Source: Scilla litardierei (taxonomy: Eukaryota > Streptophyta > Magnoliopsida > Asparagales > Asparagaceae). From it: a stretch of DNA of 64,000 nucleotides. Of the stretch, positions 29,901 to 41,000 are shown piece by piece (within the stretch, counting starts at the first letter, position 1; every line of letters begins with the position of its first letter). The notes beneath the pieces are model-generated. The model was not told the origin of the DNA, did not search any database, and was given only the letters and a program-made list of their open reading frames with translations. Position numbers and translations under genes: made by a program. Location: positions 566,795,281 through 566,859,280 of the forward strand of contig CM061142.1 in NCBI GenBank assembly GCA_030789695.1, given 5' to 3'.

Positions 29901-32900
29901 ATTGGCGGACAAAAATTTAGCTGGCGCATTCGATGCGAAACAATACGCGAGCGCATTCGATGCGAAACAACAAATTCGGCATGCCTTTGACGCGGAACAA
30001 CAAATTAGTGTAAAAAAATTTAATGGACACCTTCGGCATATCAGATGTTACTGTATATAACAGATATCTCGTAAAGACGACCAACATTTACTGTAAATTT
30101 GCTTTTTGTTTTCAAATCCTTGAAAAAATCGCGCAAAGCTATGAATTTTTAAGCTGATGTGTACTTAATATAGGGTTGACCAAGTCCAAGTCAAGCTCAA
30201 TGAAGGGCAAGTGAAGGATTCAACATGATTACATAGGAAGTAGGCACGGGTGCATAATGATGGTCCAATCCTTGCTCCACTTTGGGCGACCTGTTTATGT
30301 GCAAGACAATGCAATAATTTATTTATTTATCAAGTTAGTTTTAACTAAACATTTTAATCATTAATACTAACATCGAGATCATCCAAACTGCTCTTAAAAT
30401 CTTAGTTACGTTTTAGGTAAATCTTAACGTTTATTAGTTAGTCAATCCAGATGTTCTTAGTTTTAGTATCAAATATCAAGTATTTGTATATTATCAAAAG
30501 AGGGCGTGTGAGCACAATTTACCCTTTAAATTATACCCAAAAAACAATATTTTTAAAATTAATTGTATTCCCCGCTATGAAATGGTTGCTGCTTCTGCAT
30601 GCTTTTGTCAATGCTTCTGGGCATAAGCTTAAACGGAATACGTGGCAACAAAACTAAATAGATTAGAATCCTAAATAGCAATCTACTAAATCAAAAGCCC
30701 AAATACCAAATTTTGACCCACACCCACCAAACTCTGGGATGGAGATCCCTGCCCATTTTGATTAGACTCTTTCCAACTATCTGAGTTGGATCGTGCCGAA
30801 CTGATTCAACACTCCCTACCTCTCTCTCTCCTCTCCCCCTATTCCCATTTCATCGTCATTAGCTCATTCCATTCATTCTTCTCTCCCTCCCCCTTTCCCA
30901 ACAGAGAGGGGAGAAGAGAAGGGGAGATGAGAGCCAGGAGTGAGTCTCTTTCTCATTAAACAAATATACATTATCAAATCCAAAGGAAAAACAAAAATAC
31001 TAATAAAGGCATGAGGTCTCAAGAACAGGATTAAAAGAAGAAAGAAAAAGAAAAAGAGAAGAAGAGTGGAAAAAGGGGCCCCACTCCCATCCACTGCAAC
31101 TCTCTCCCCATCTCTTTCCTTGCTTTATTAATAAATGCTTTACTCATCGATTGCCTCCACACACGCAGTCTCGACTGGTCAAAGACGCACCTTGATATTG
31201 AATAAGAGAAAGATCATATTAGGACCAGCCATCCAAGTTGAAGACCGTGATTTTTTCTTCGTTCTGTTTTTCATTAAAAAAAACTCTTTCTCCGAACACA
31301 TCGCCTGCCAAATTTGACTTTCGAATGCAAGTTAGCTTCCAGGAAGTTCGGTGACGTAGCGTCATGTGAATTTATACATATATATGCCAGACTTTTGGTG
31401 CTCGGGAAAAAAACAAAAATAGGTAGAGCAATCTATTTTTCAGGTTAGAAATCAGTAGGTCCTGAGCTGCCCCTTGACCCTTATCTACGAAGGAACAAAT
31501 CTGTGAAACTATCATAGCTCTACAAAGAGACACACATACATGAAAATTTACTTGGAATGGTAGGAACAGCATGAACGGAGGCTGGTGCATCGCCAACGTC
31601 GACATGAGCAGCCAGTTTTATTGTGCAATAAAAGTTAATAGATCTACGCCCCGAGCTTAACAGTGCCAATCGTTGATGAGCAATCTGTATTCATGCCTTC
31701 CTCCTCAAGTTATCTCGATAAACGTTGCCTTGCAAAGAACCAACCTTTGAGGGGTAGAAGAAGTAGGTGGTTCGACAGTCACGGCAGAGGTTGATTGTCG
31801 TTGAAGCGGTTGGAGCAGCGAGGCCAGGTCCATCTAGTGCGAATTTTGATGTAATCGCCTCCTCAGGGGGAGAAGATGGTGGGACCACCACCGATGGTGG
31901 TGGCTGCGAAGCTGTGTTGCTGATGTTAGTGTGGAATTTTTGGATAAGCTAATTCTAGTCATGATGGAAAGAAGAGAACATGGTAGAGAGAGAGAGAGAA
32001 TGAAGAGAGAAGAGTATTTTACCCAAGGGCACGACCTTTGAGCAGGCAAAAGGCTAAAAAGGACGGGGTATTAAATGGTTGCTTTGCTTGTGATCTGATC
32101 CTTGTTAAATGGACGGGGGGTTACATGCCACGGCATCGATCCTTGTGACTCCATGCCTACACGTCAGCGATCCTGGACGGGTTTGTGTTTCTTGACTCTA
32201 TGTCAAGGGGATGATCACATTGGCTTTGTTGGAAAACATGGGGTTTCGTGTAGGATGCGTGACACTTGGGTTTCCTGTCAAAAAATATTTGATTGCTCTT
32301 TGAAATTTAGATGCCGAGAGAGTTGGATAAAGCTAGGGGTTGGTTCCCAAAAGTTAAATTTTTTTTCTCTCACCACTTGATTTTTATAAACACTCATTCT
32401 AACCGTTTATTTCCCAAGATTAAATCCCAACCGTCTTTCTATCAACCCCTTTGTCCTAGTCAGCTTGTCCTAGTCAGCCCTAGAATTCAAAAAACACTGT
32501 CAAATGTATAATAGATTAGCCAATTTACTACAGCATACCTGTAAAAACAGGCTCAGTTGGGACTATGGGGAGAGGATGTGAATCTGCATGCTTGTTTGTA
32601 TGACCATCATCATAATTGTCTATATTTTCTGTTGCATGATCACCCTCTACTGGATGTACGGCCAGGCGTGATTCCACAAACACACCAAAATATGGATCAA
32701 ACATACCATCACATACACACGCAAATGGATCCGGTCGTTCATACGAATCATCATCACAAACATCATTGAAGGGGTCATCGTTGTCAAATTCGTCATTACA
32801 ACTATCTTCTTCTTCGACTTCATCTTCGTGCATCGAATACGCTTCATCATTACCACCAAAATTATCTATTGGATTGGTCAGTTTAATGTCCTCCAGACCG

Positions 32901-33494
32901 ATAGGAGAACAACCATCATTGTTGTCTTGGATACCAAATGGGACTGTTATGGGCTTGTTCACGCTCTTGCTTACTGGTTGGGCCACGATGGCATTCACCT
33001 TTATTTTGTCTACCACAACTGGCAGACTAGGGGCTATCACAACCTTTGGTTTTGGCGATGTACTGATACATAAAGGAACGTTGTAATCTCTCTTGGCAAT
33101 GAGCTAAATGAATGTTGAAATATCTGAATTCCTCAGCATTATAAAGGGCGGCATCACGGTATTCACCGGGTAACTAATCCATGCCTTCACGTCAATTATG
33201 CTATCATCCTTACTAATCCCAGTTTCAGCACAGATCTTATCAATTAGTTCCGGGTAAGTTGTCGACCCTCTAACTCTTACATACCTTGTAAACAATGCAT
33301 CATAGGTCCAACAACCATCACTACCTTTTTTCCACTCTCCCCCATAATTAATTGGAACTAGTATACCTGCAGGAAAGTTAATCATGTATTCTAACGTTTA
33401 TGCATGCATAACAACGTATACAGCTGACGCATATCAGATCTAACAAAAAAATTCACAGTATAACATCGTTAAATTCACCTTTATTCGAATCCAT
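26904..33494 (-). CDS. mudrA: mudrA-type MULE transposase, four exons, one in-frame stop
   Basis: Exons on the minus strand: 33494-33479, 33366-32539, 28853-27341 and 27189-26904. All junctions are GT/AG and the phases agree, giving 880 codons. The N-terminal domain (VPINYGGEW) is followed by a very acidic stretch. A FLYWCH/MuDR-type domain (about 320-390) precedes the catalytic core: Asp505 (VDACFL), Asp567 (ISDRH), C588xxH591 and Glu665 (NIAESMN). A SWIM zinc finger (Cys754, Cys756, Cys766, His768) and a C-terminal CCHC knuckle (856-869, CGRC..GHNRQTC) complete the usual mudrA layout. Only codon 93 is broken: TAG at 33104-33106. A Helitron occupies intron 2. Without the stop it would look fully functional; as it stands it may be a pseudogene or need readthrough. 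Confidence 0.88.
27190..27340 (-). other. Intron 3 of mudrA with GTATAC/TACGC words
   Basis: 151-bp intron (donor AAG/GTAAAA, acceptor TATGCAG/G). It contains TACGCC, TATACGC and CGTATAC words of the element-wide family. Confidence 0.7.
28914..32515 (-). mobile_element. Non-autonomous Helitron inside mudrA intron 2
   Basis: On the minus strand it starts TCTAT and ends with a perfect 18-nt palindrome (CCGTGCCCGCGGGCACGG), seven bases and CTAG. It sits between A and T, the Helitron target rule. Removing it leaves an ordinary 83-bp intron (28854-28913 plus 32516-32538). No Rep or helicase motif is seen in 3,602 bp. About 190 bp at one end and 100 bp at the other match the 544-bp Helitron at 63275-63818, so both belong to one family with different interiors. 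The 31.1-32.0 kb interior may be captured host sequence but was not recognised. Confidence 0.85.
28985..30035. repeat. GCGCGGAACAACAAATTAGCGTAAAAAA tandem array in the Helitron
   Basis: Around 20 degenerate units of about 45-90 bp combine (G)GCGC(G/C)(G/A)GCGCCTT(T/C)GGCGCGGAACAACAAATT with AGCGTAAAAAAATTTAGC. The small Helitron at 63.3 kb has only two or three units. The array is open over several hundred bases on the minus strand, giving a repetitive Ala/Pro/Arg/Cys peptide that is not accepted as a gene. Confidence 0.85.
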
Positions 33495-34249
33495 TTGCTC
33501 GAAGTTGGATTTTGGCCTCAGAATATGGTTGATTCTTGTTGAAACCCTAAAAATGTAGTGGTGGCATTAGTAATAGCATATAACATCGTATTTTACAAAG
33601 AAAAATTCAAAACCATTCTGCTCTTCGCATAACAGTGCTTCCTAGATATGTACGTAATATTATTCACTCCAATTAACTGATATGCACTGCTTTACGCTGA
33701 TATACGCCAATTTGCGCTGACAAGCGCTGATTTGCGCTTCTACATGTCTCGTAAACCAGCGTTTACTAGCGTATTGCAACGTATTTTTCCGTATATTGAT
33801 GCTCATTTCCAATTATGCTAGTATAGTGGTATGCACAACTCCAAGTCAGCGTATAACACCAATCAGTGATATTATTTTCCCACTAAGTCAGCATTTAACA
33901 TCTTATAACTTCGTATTTTACACAACAAATAGAAAAACATGACCCTCATCGCATTATAATGCTTCCTAGATATGTACGTACTATTATCCCCTCAAATTAA
34001 CTGATATGCACTTATATACGCCAATTTGCGTTGAAATGCGCTGCTTTGCGCTTCTAAATGTCGCGTAAACCAGCGTTTACTAACGTATTCCAACTTATTT
34101 TAACGTATATTGATGCTAATGTCCTATTATGCATGTTTAGTGTTATGAGCATCAATATCCTTTACATTTGCGAAGAATTTGAGTAGGATGAAGCCTTAAA
34201 ATGATACCCAAAATTAAAAAAATTCCAAAAAATATCGCTATTCACTAAC
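33367..34249 (-). other. mudrA intron 1 and putative 5'UTR intron with motif array
   Basis: Intron 1 is 33367-33478. A 5'UTR intron is inferred from donor GAG/GTTAGT at 34249 to acceptor TTTTTAG at 33547, leaving UTR 33495-33546. The UTR intron carries two units of about 310 bp (near 33640 and 33950) with GATATGTACGTA, CGCCAATTTGCG, TGCGCTTCTA, GTAAACCAGCGTTTACTA and TTGATGCT. They are inverted counterparts of the left UTR-intron units. Confidence 0.6.
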
Positions 34250-34661
34250 CTCGTTCGATAATCAATGAGGAGCTGTAGGCTTGGTACGGCGGTGCTGTGA
34301 GTTCTGCTTGCGAGGGCTATGCCGAATGAGTTGGAGAAGCGGCGATTGGTTTGTGCGTTCGGTGGTTCGGATCATTGCAGCTTCGACATATGCGGTTGTA
34401 GCCGGGAAAAGAGGTGGAGGGATGGTCGGCGAGGACGACGACGGGATGATTTATGGGTTTCGCGGGAAAGGTGGACGATTTTGGCGGCAAAATGGAGGAG
34501 AAAGACCACCGACTGCTTCGTTTTTCAAGGGGTTTTATATTATTTTGACTGGGGGTATTTTCGTCACTATTTTCGTTAGGGTGTTATTCTAGCAAAGTTT
34601 TAAAAAATGGTGGTAAAAATTAAAACCCAACTTTGACCGGTGGCATTTAGCCAATTTTCTC
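34250..34661. repeat. Right terminal inverted repeat of the MULE
   Basis: Inverted counterpart of 20856-21245, ending CCAATTTTCTC. Read on the minus strand it supplies a putative non-coding first exon for mudrA ending at 34250. Confidence 0.85.
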
Positions 34662-34871
34662 CATTATCTCTCTCTCTCTCTCTTCTCTCAGGATCCACTG
34701 ATCTCTTGAAGACGTAGAACCCATGATCCCTTCTTCTGATGTCCAATTTCCCAATTGTCCTCCTCTACGTCTGTCATCCACGATCATAACCCCCCGAGAC
34801 CCAAAAAAACCCTAATTTTTTCAGTCCGTTTTCCTTCCCGACGCGGCCGATTAAGAATTCGGATATTAGGT
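34662..34871 (+). other. Possible host-gene 5'UTR exon at the MULE target
   Basis: CT-repeat, then a CCCTAATTTTTTCAG stretch and a donor-like ATTAG/GTTAGTATG near 34871, typical of plant 5' untranslated exons. The MULE target duplication lies in the CT run. No coding exon could be linked to it. Confidence 0.3.
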
Positions 34872-37500
34872 TAGTATGATCTTTTCTGTTATGTTTCTTT
34901 ATTCTAATTTTGGGTCAGATCGAGCATTTTGTCAAGTTAAAGATTCACGATCTTGAGTTTGTAAAGCTGCATCTTGTTTGATTTTTCGAGTTTTCTATTC
35001 ATTTTCTTATTAATTTCCATGGCGATAATTCCTTCCCTTGATTTTTTGCTCCAAAAACTAAATTCAATTTTTAAAGAAAGATCTTACATATTTGCCCTCT
35101 TAGATTTACGCTTTCTATTAGTTTTCTTACTGGATTACAAGAAAAACTTTTCTTCCGTTGATTTTCCTTCTTACAAGAAGAAAAATAAAAGAACTGTAAA
35201 GAAAAAAGGGAAAGAATCCCCCCTGGCGGACTCCTTTCCCTATGTCATTCATATTATTGAAAGAAAGGTATCATGATCATGACTTCATCACTGCAGGCAG
35301 GAACCTTGGTAATGGTTTTTTGTGCAAATAATTCTCTATGTTGACCATTTGATTTTTGTGTTTTGAGTGGGGGAGTTTTCTATTTTTTATTTACTTCCAA
35401 TGTTGTTCTTTCTGCACGAATATTACTGATGTTTTTGTTCATATTCATTTATTTTGCGTGTAAATGAAGACAACTTTTGTATATAAGTATTTATTCTGTG
35501 AAATATGTGGTTAGTTGTTATATTTTTTGGAGAAGGCGATACGTTGTACAGTTTATGCTGAAAAAAAGGAGACAGATTTACTTGTATTTTCCTTGGCTGC
35601 TTTTGAATTTGATGTTCAAATATGTCAGCTAGAAGTGTTCTATAAATTTAAACTAGCAAATCTGCTTGGGGATATTTTTAGTTAGGTGACTTCGATCTTA
35701 AAAAAAGAATTACTGTATAGTTACTTTGCAGAAGTTTTCAACAAATTGACGGTCTTATGTCAGATGAGCTAAGAGCATCGAAGTAATTTTCACTTACTGG
35801 TTGGGCTATGTTAGAGCATCATGATAGATGAGGTGGTTCTTAAAGTTCATATGAATTTTTAGAAACCGGTAAGCATGCATTTGTGCACAACTAAAAAAAT
35901 AAATCAAATTTAAGAAATAAAAATTTTCATCTATTTAAAATGGCCAAGCAGGTATCTATAGAACTTTTCGGAATTTTTCTCATGTCTTTTGCATCATTTC
36001 ATGTTAAGCAACATTTTCAAAAGTGAAGGCGGAGGCAAAAGTGCCAGGACATTAGGCACCACTTAAATGTTTTTTCCTTCGCTAAAACTAAAGCTAGATG
36101 ACTGTTTAATATGGACGTTTAAAATATGTTAAAATTTTAAAAACTATTTAAGATCCGTAAAAAGTATATAACAAATATTATATTCAGTAATTTAATATTT
36201 ACATTTTTCAACTATAAAAAATTTAAAGAATAAAAAAACTTGCCTAGACATCATTTACGCATTTTTTCTTAAACCTATTCAAACTTTAAAGAAAATATAT
36301 TGCATTTTAAGAATTATATCAATGGCAACAAAAATATAAAATAAATATCACATTTAATATTTTGATACCTAATTTTCCAACGACTATAAACATGTTAAAA
36401 CTGGGTAGATGCCTAGGCCTACTTGGTAGGCATTTAGGCTGATAGGCTTGCCCAGGTAGATGTTTAGGTTGCATATGACTGCTTGATGCATCTAGGCTTC
36501 ATATGCGGGCCCTTAGCGTGTCCATGTCCCATTGGTCACATGGTTGGCAAAAAGGCTGCATATGCCTTAAGTGGATTTCCAAGGGTTCTGTCTACCTAGC
36601 CATAGGCGGCTCCGCCTATGGCCCCTAGGTAGCACCTTTTAAAACAATGCTAGTTAGGCATGCAATCAGTAAATTGAATTTGGAATTTTTCTTTGCATGA
36701 TCTATAGTATCTTTAGATAGCGTGTTGGTTTTTCACGAGCGATTTGGAGGTGTTCAAATGGCTATATTGGGGAAGCATATACTAGCATAAACTTGAAAAC
36801 ATAAATATTGTGTCATTGAGGTCTGAAATAGTAATCATAAAAAAGATAAAAAGAATATGACATACGATGCATCATAATGACCCTTAGATTCTCTCCAAAA
36901 CTATGTATAATTAGTGAAACATTAGTAACATTTTCCTCCCTCTTAAAAATCCTTTTTGTGAAGCATATGCAGATTATTGATATAACTTAAAAATATGCAT
37001 ATTCTTAATATCTATGTTTAGTTGCATGTAGGTGTTGATGTGGATGAAAACATAAAGGTTAGATCATGTTCTAATCTTTTCCTTGATGTCAACTTTCTAA
37101 ATGCAAAAGTTGGAGCATAACCACCCGGTTGAATTTGAGAAAAGATGATGAAATACAGTCATCTCTATTTATCTCTAATTGACTTAATTTTTATTTTATC
37201 CTTTCAAAATCTGTTAGTTCCAGTGGGTCCTGTTAAATATACTATTTGTTTGTTGAGTTTGAACTTGTTAATACGGATAATAGTAGCTATGGTTTAATGC
37301 TTTGAGTTGCAACAATATGAGTATTTTTCTAGCCACTTTATTTCTCTTCTTTTCAGATATGTTAGGTGATTGGCTAAAGAAAAAGGTTATGGAGTGTGTA
37401 GGTCAGTCAGACTCTTCTCATTCTACCCATTGAATGGGTGTTTGGAATTTGGTGAAATATGAGGATGTATCTTCTTTAAATTGGCTGCAATTGATGGATT
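34872..37500. other. AT-rich non-coding stretch
   Basis: No supported gene. A segment at about 36005-36650 has weakly inverted ends (AGCAACATTTTCAAAAGTG and CACCTTTTAAAACAATGCT) and repeated TAGGC words, as in small non-autonomous DNA elements. No target duplication was found for it. Confidence 0.45.
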
Positions 37501-40500
37501 GATTAATGAGGTAGGATAAACATAGATCTAGCTTTAGAATTTTAAATCTAACGTTCTATGGTGGTGGGAAATCAAATAAGTAGATAATTTTATGGATTTG
37601 GAAAAAATATTAGCAATCAGATAACAAGATAAAGTTCAGACCTCACGCCCAGACACCTCATGTCCACGCTCTGAAATCCTTAGATTAAAGAAATTTTAAG
37701 AACATTAGGGTTAATAATGAACCAAATTAGAAATTCTCTCAAAATACTAATTTCTAGTCCACTGATACAGTAGATCCTTATTTACAGTTAATCATTCGTG
37801 CACAATACATGTAACTCAAATTTAACTAAACTACAAAGAAAAACTCCAAAATGAAAAGCATGTGTAACATATGAAAATTAAAAAATTAAATAAAAATACA
37901 AAATAAGATAAATCCAAGTTAAATCTAGAATCAGATCAAGTCAGATCTACATCATTCTTTCTAACCTTGAAGATTTGTCTCTTGGTGAATGGCGACAGAA
38001 AGATCATAACCAAGTAGAACTGGTCAATTATCTCCTGGGTAGCATATATGAAAGATGAGAAGCAAGTATTACAAGTGTATAATTGCCATTAAGCTTTTGT
38101 CAAATAGTCGACTTAGTCTCATCGTAAACAATCCCATGTAGAGCTTCGAAGAGAATAGGTACGATGTATGCAAAGCCTTCTTCTAGATTCAAAAACAAAC
38201 CTTTCCAAACAAACACTAGCCATCTTGCCATACTCAATGGTAAATCTTATAAATATATATTAGTTTCTGCAACAAATTTATGAGTTTTATAGTTAATTGC
38301 AATAATTTCGCATGTCTTGAAATGCATGTCACTTACATGATATGTATGATGGTAGGAGAATGCACTAGGATTGTAATTATGCCTAAACTTATAGGACTGA
38401 CAACTACGAGGTGAAGTGACTTTGTTGTGTTATGTGTTAATGATCAACCCATTCTTTTGATTTATAATTACACTTTTAGGTTGGAAATTGATTAATACAA
38501 TCTTTATTCTTTAAATATAATGTGTATGCGTTGGATCTTTCAGAATGTGTAACATTCAAGTCATATAGCAATTGCCTATAAGATATGTTTAGCATATCTA
38601 TCAGTAAAACATCATCCTAGATGCGATCATAATAACTTAAAAATTAGATAGTAAATATACAGCATTAGGTAATAACTTGTGAATTCTCATTAACCCATAT
38701 GACGTTGTATGGCTCTGTGAGGTTCAGTTTAAGTCTCATCTTCTTTAAAACTGATTTGATGACTAAATTTATATTAATATATCGGTTAATCAACATTTTT
38801 AAAGATCTATCTTCGTTTTTAACACAGGTAGAGAAAACATTCATCATTTCACAATCTTTCTCACTATATTATAGGCATGACAGACAACTAACAATATGTA
38901 ATTGGGTATTAAACTTTTGTAAGCCCTCGTCTACATCATTAGTGTTTTTAGGTGAAACATACACATCCTCACCTATCTCATATCATCAATACTCTCAAAC
39001 ATGTAATCTCCTATTGAGCCATTGATCAGTAAAATATCCATACCCATGTCTTCTAAAGCATTGGGCCTTCTTTAGTTTTTGTTGTAGTAAAGACACCACA
39101 ATCTTACTTTTTCATTTGGATCTTTAGCGGGGTAATGATTTTGAGCTTGAGCTTGAGCTTGTTTTTAATTGGTAATTTAAGTTGCTCATTGGTTTTAAAA
39201 TGATCTTTTTATCTTGAGATACTTTCAAGGAAGCCTTTAACCTTTCAATTAAATCGAATGCCTCACTAGAACTCACCATGTATGTGATTATTTTATTCAG
39301 AAGTTCTAGTCTTAGTTAAGTATGAAATTCAGATAAGATAAATTGAGGATCCTCCTAAAGATCATATCTAGCATGCAAATCGTCAAATATATTCATATAT
39401 CTCTCAAGTTTTGTCTGACATAAATTAATTAGCCGGTCTAATAAATAGGCTCTATAAGAATAGAGAATGTACTTTTATTTGAGTTTTGCTTTTATTTCTA
39501 TCAATAACTTTATATGTCAATGTCATAGTCTTTTATGATATCTTTCTAAAGAAATATAATAAACTTTGGTTGACCATCCTATAACTGCGTCCTAGCAAAT
39601 TGGACCTTACATGCTGCAGATATATTCTTGTATCAATTAAATAAATGGTTCTTCTTTACTAACCAATCACAAACGACAAAATGGTTGTTTGAGCTATTAA
39701 TAGAGGGAATATATACTTTAACCATATCTGAAGTACAATCTTGGTCAGATCTATAATTGGCATCCTTATAGTTGACATATGACTTCTTTCTCTTATGCCC
39801 TCTACCTTGATTTGTCCTAAACTATTATTATTATTCGTATATTCATGACAAGCTCTGTTATCATGTTTTCATGTTTTTAGTTCTGCAAGACACGATCTCC
39901 TGAAGGATTTAAGCCTACTATTGAAGGGCTTGATACTGTTGCTTAAATGCTAAAGAATTCTACTCAAAAAAACATAAATAACATATCGTTTGATGTCTCA
40001 CTCTTTGAGTTCTGACTGTCTTCATTGGCCATGTTGTTTTTAAGGGTTTGCCACTGTGTTTAAGCATGCAAAAAGCTAAGGATGTCAATGCAATGTAAAT
40101 CAAAACACATAACTGATTATGCAATCCTAAGCTCAGAACTATATGCGTGTGACTAATTTTAAAAAGAAAATAAAGTCGTATGGTTTGTCAATATATGCTA
40201 AAACAAAAAATGCACACAAACGAGACTGAAATAATATGATGAAGGTGCTGCTGCTTGTGGCGGCGAGATGCTTTTGTTGAAGATGATAATGATGATAGTG
40301 ATGGTAGGGTTTGACGATTTAATGAGAAGCCTATGATCAGGTTCAATTTTAGGGAGAAGATAAACATTTACCTTTTTGGTTTATTTATTTTTTTGAATTT
40401 TTACATATTCTTTAAACCTAAATGCTAAACAGAAAAGGGGAAGATGGTAGCTAATGATGGCTGGGGTTAGTGTTTTGGTTTTGGTTTTGGTTTTTCTCTT

Positions 40501-41000
40501 AAAAGATCTAATGGAAAAGAAAATGAGGACGAACTTTAGATCAACTTTGCTCTAATAATGATTTGACACAAGACAAGTGTAGATCTACGTTTTGCTAAAT
40601 ATAGGGTCTAATATGATTGAAAATCAAAGAAGGGAATGATTCTAATGATTTATGAGAGAAAATTAGGGATTTGATAAGAAGATACGTCCAGATCTCAGAC
40701 ACTTCGCACAGACACTTCGCACACCTTCTCTCAACTCCTCACAAGAAAAAAGATGTTAAGAAAACTAGCTTTTCTTATGAACCAATCTAGAATTTTTTAA
40801 TAAAATATTAATTTTCAATTCACCGACAGAAAATGTTGCATTACATTTTTATTTAAAGATCCTATGTGCAACTCAAAATCAACTAACATAAAAGAAAAGC
40901 TCCAAAATAAAAGACATGAGCGAACTCAACAATTAAATTAAAAATCAAAATAAGCTAACTCTAGGCTAATTCTGGAATCAGATCGAGTCAAAACACTATC
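37500..41000 (-). mobile_element. Decayed minus-strand Copia-like LTR element
   Basis: Two diverged direct repeats, about 37500-37960 and 40563-41000, share AGATCTA, an AGAC.TC.C...CAGACAC block, CTCCAAAAT(G/A)AAA and GGAATCAGATC(A/G)AGTCA. Immediately left of the right repeat, GCTCTAATAATGA is a worn complement of the TGGTATCAGAGC primer site, so the element reads on the minus strand. A possible gag start lies at 40032 (minus). The core is too broken to give domains. Borders are approximate. Confidence 0.5.

Larger units (their letters stand above)
20856..34661. mobile_element. Mutator-like element (MULE) with mudrA and DUF1985-ULP1 genes
   Basis: Both tips carry the same inverted sequence, GAGAAAAT(A/T)GG(T/C)TAAAT..ACCGGTCAAAGTTGGG, and the element is bounded by a perfect 9-bp duplication, CATTATCTC (20847-20855 and 34662-34670), the MULE hallmark. 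Total length is 13,806 bp, of which 3,602 bp is an inserted Helitron. Inside are a plus-strand DUF1985-C48 protease gene and a convergent minus-strand mudrA transposase. This pairing is known from ULP-bearing plant MULEs such as Kaonashi in Arabidopsis and CUMULE in melon. Intact duplications and well-kept exons suggest a fairly recent insertion. The right target flank is CT-repeat DNA next to a likely host 5'UTR. Confidence 0.93.

Noticed and set aside
32557..33086. Plus-strand frames opposite mudrA exon 2
   Set aside because: Antisense shadows of the acidic mudrA N-terminal region.
36005..36650. Possible non-autonomous DNA element with weak inverted ends and TAGGC words
   Set aside because: Ends match poorly and no target duplication was found.
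37358..37402. Exon-like sequence after CTTCTTTTCAG with a short frame (MLGDWLKKKVMECV)
   Set aside because: Too short, protein not recognised, and no partner exons seen.
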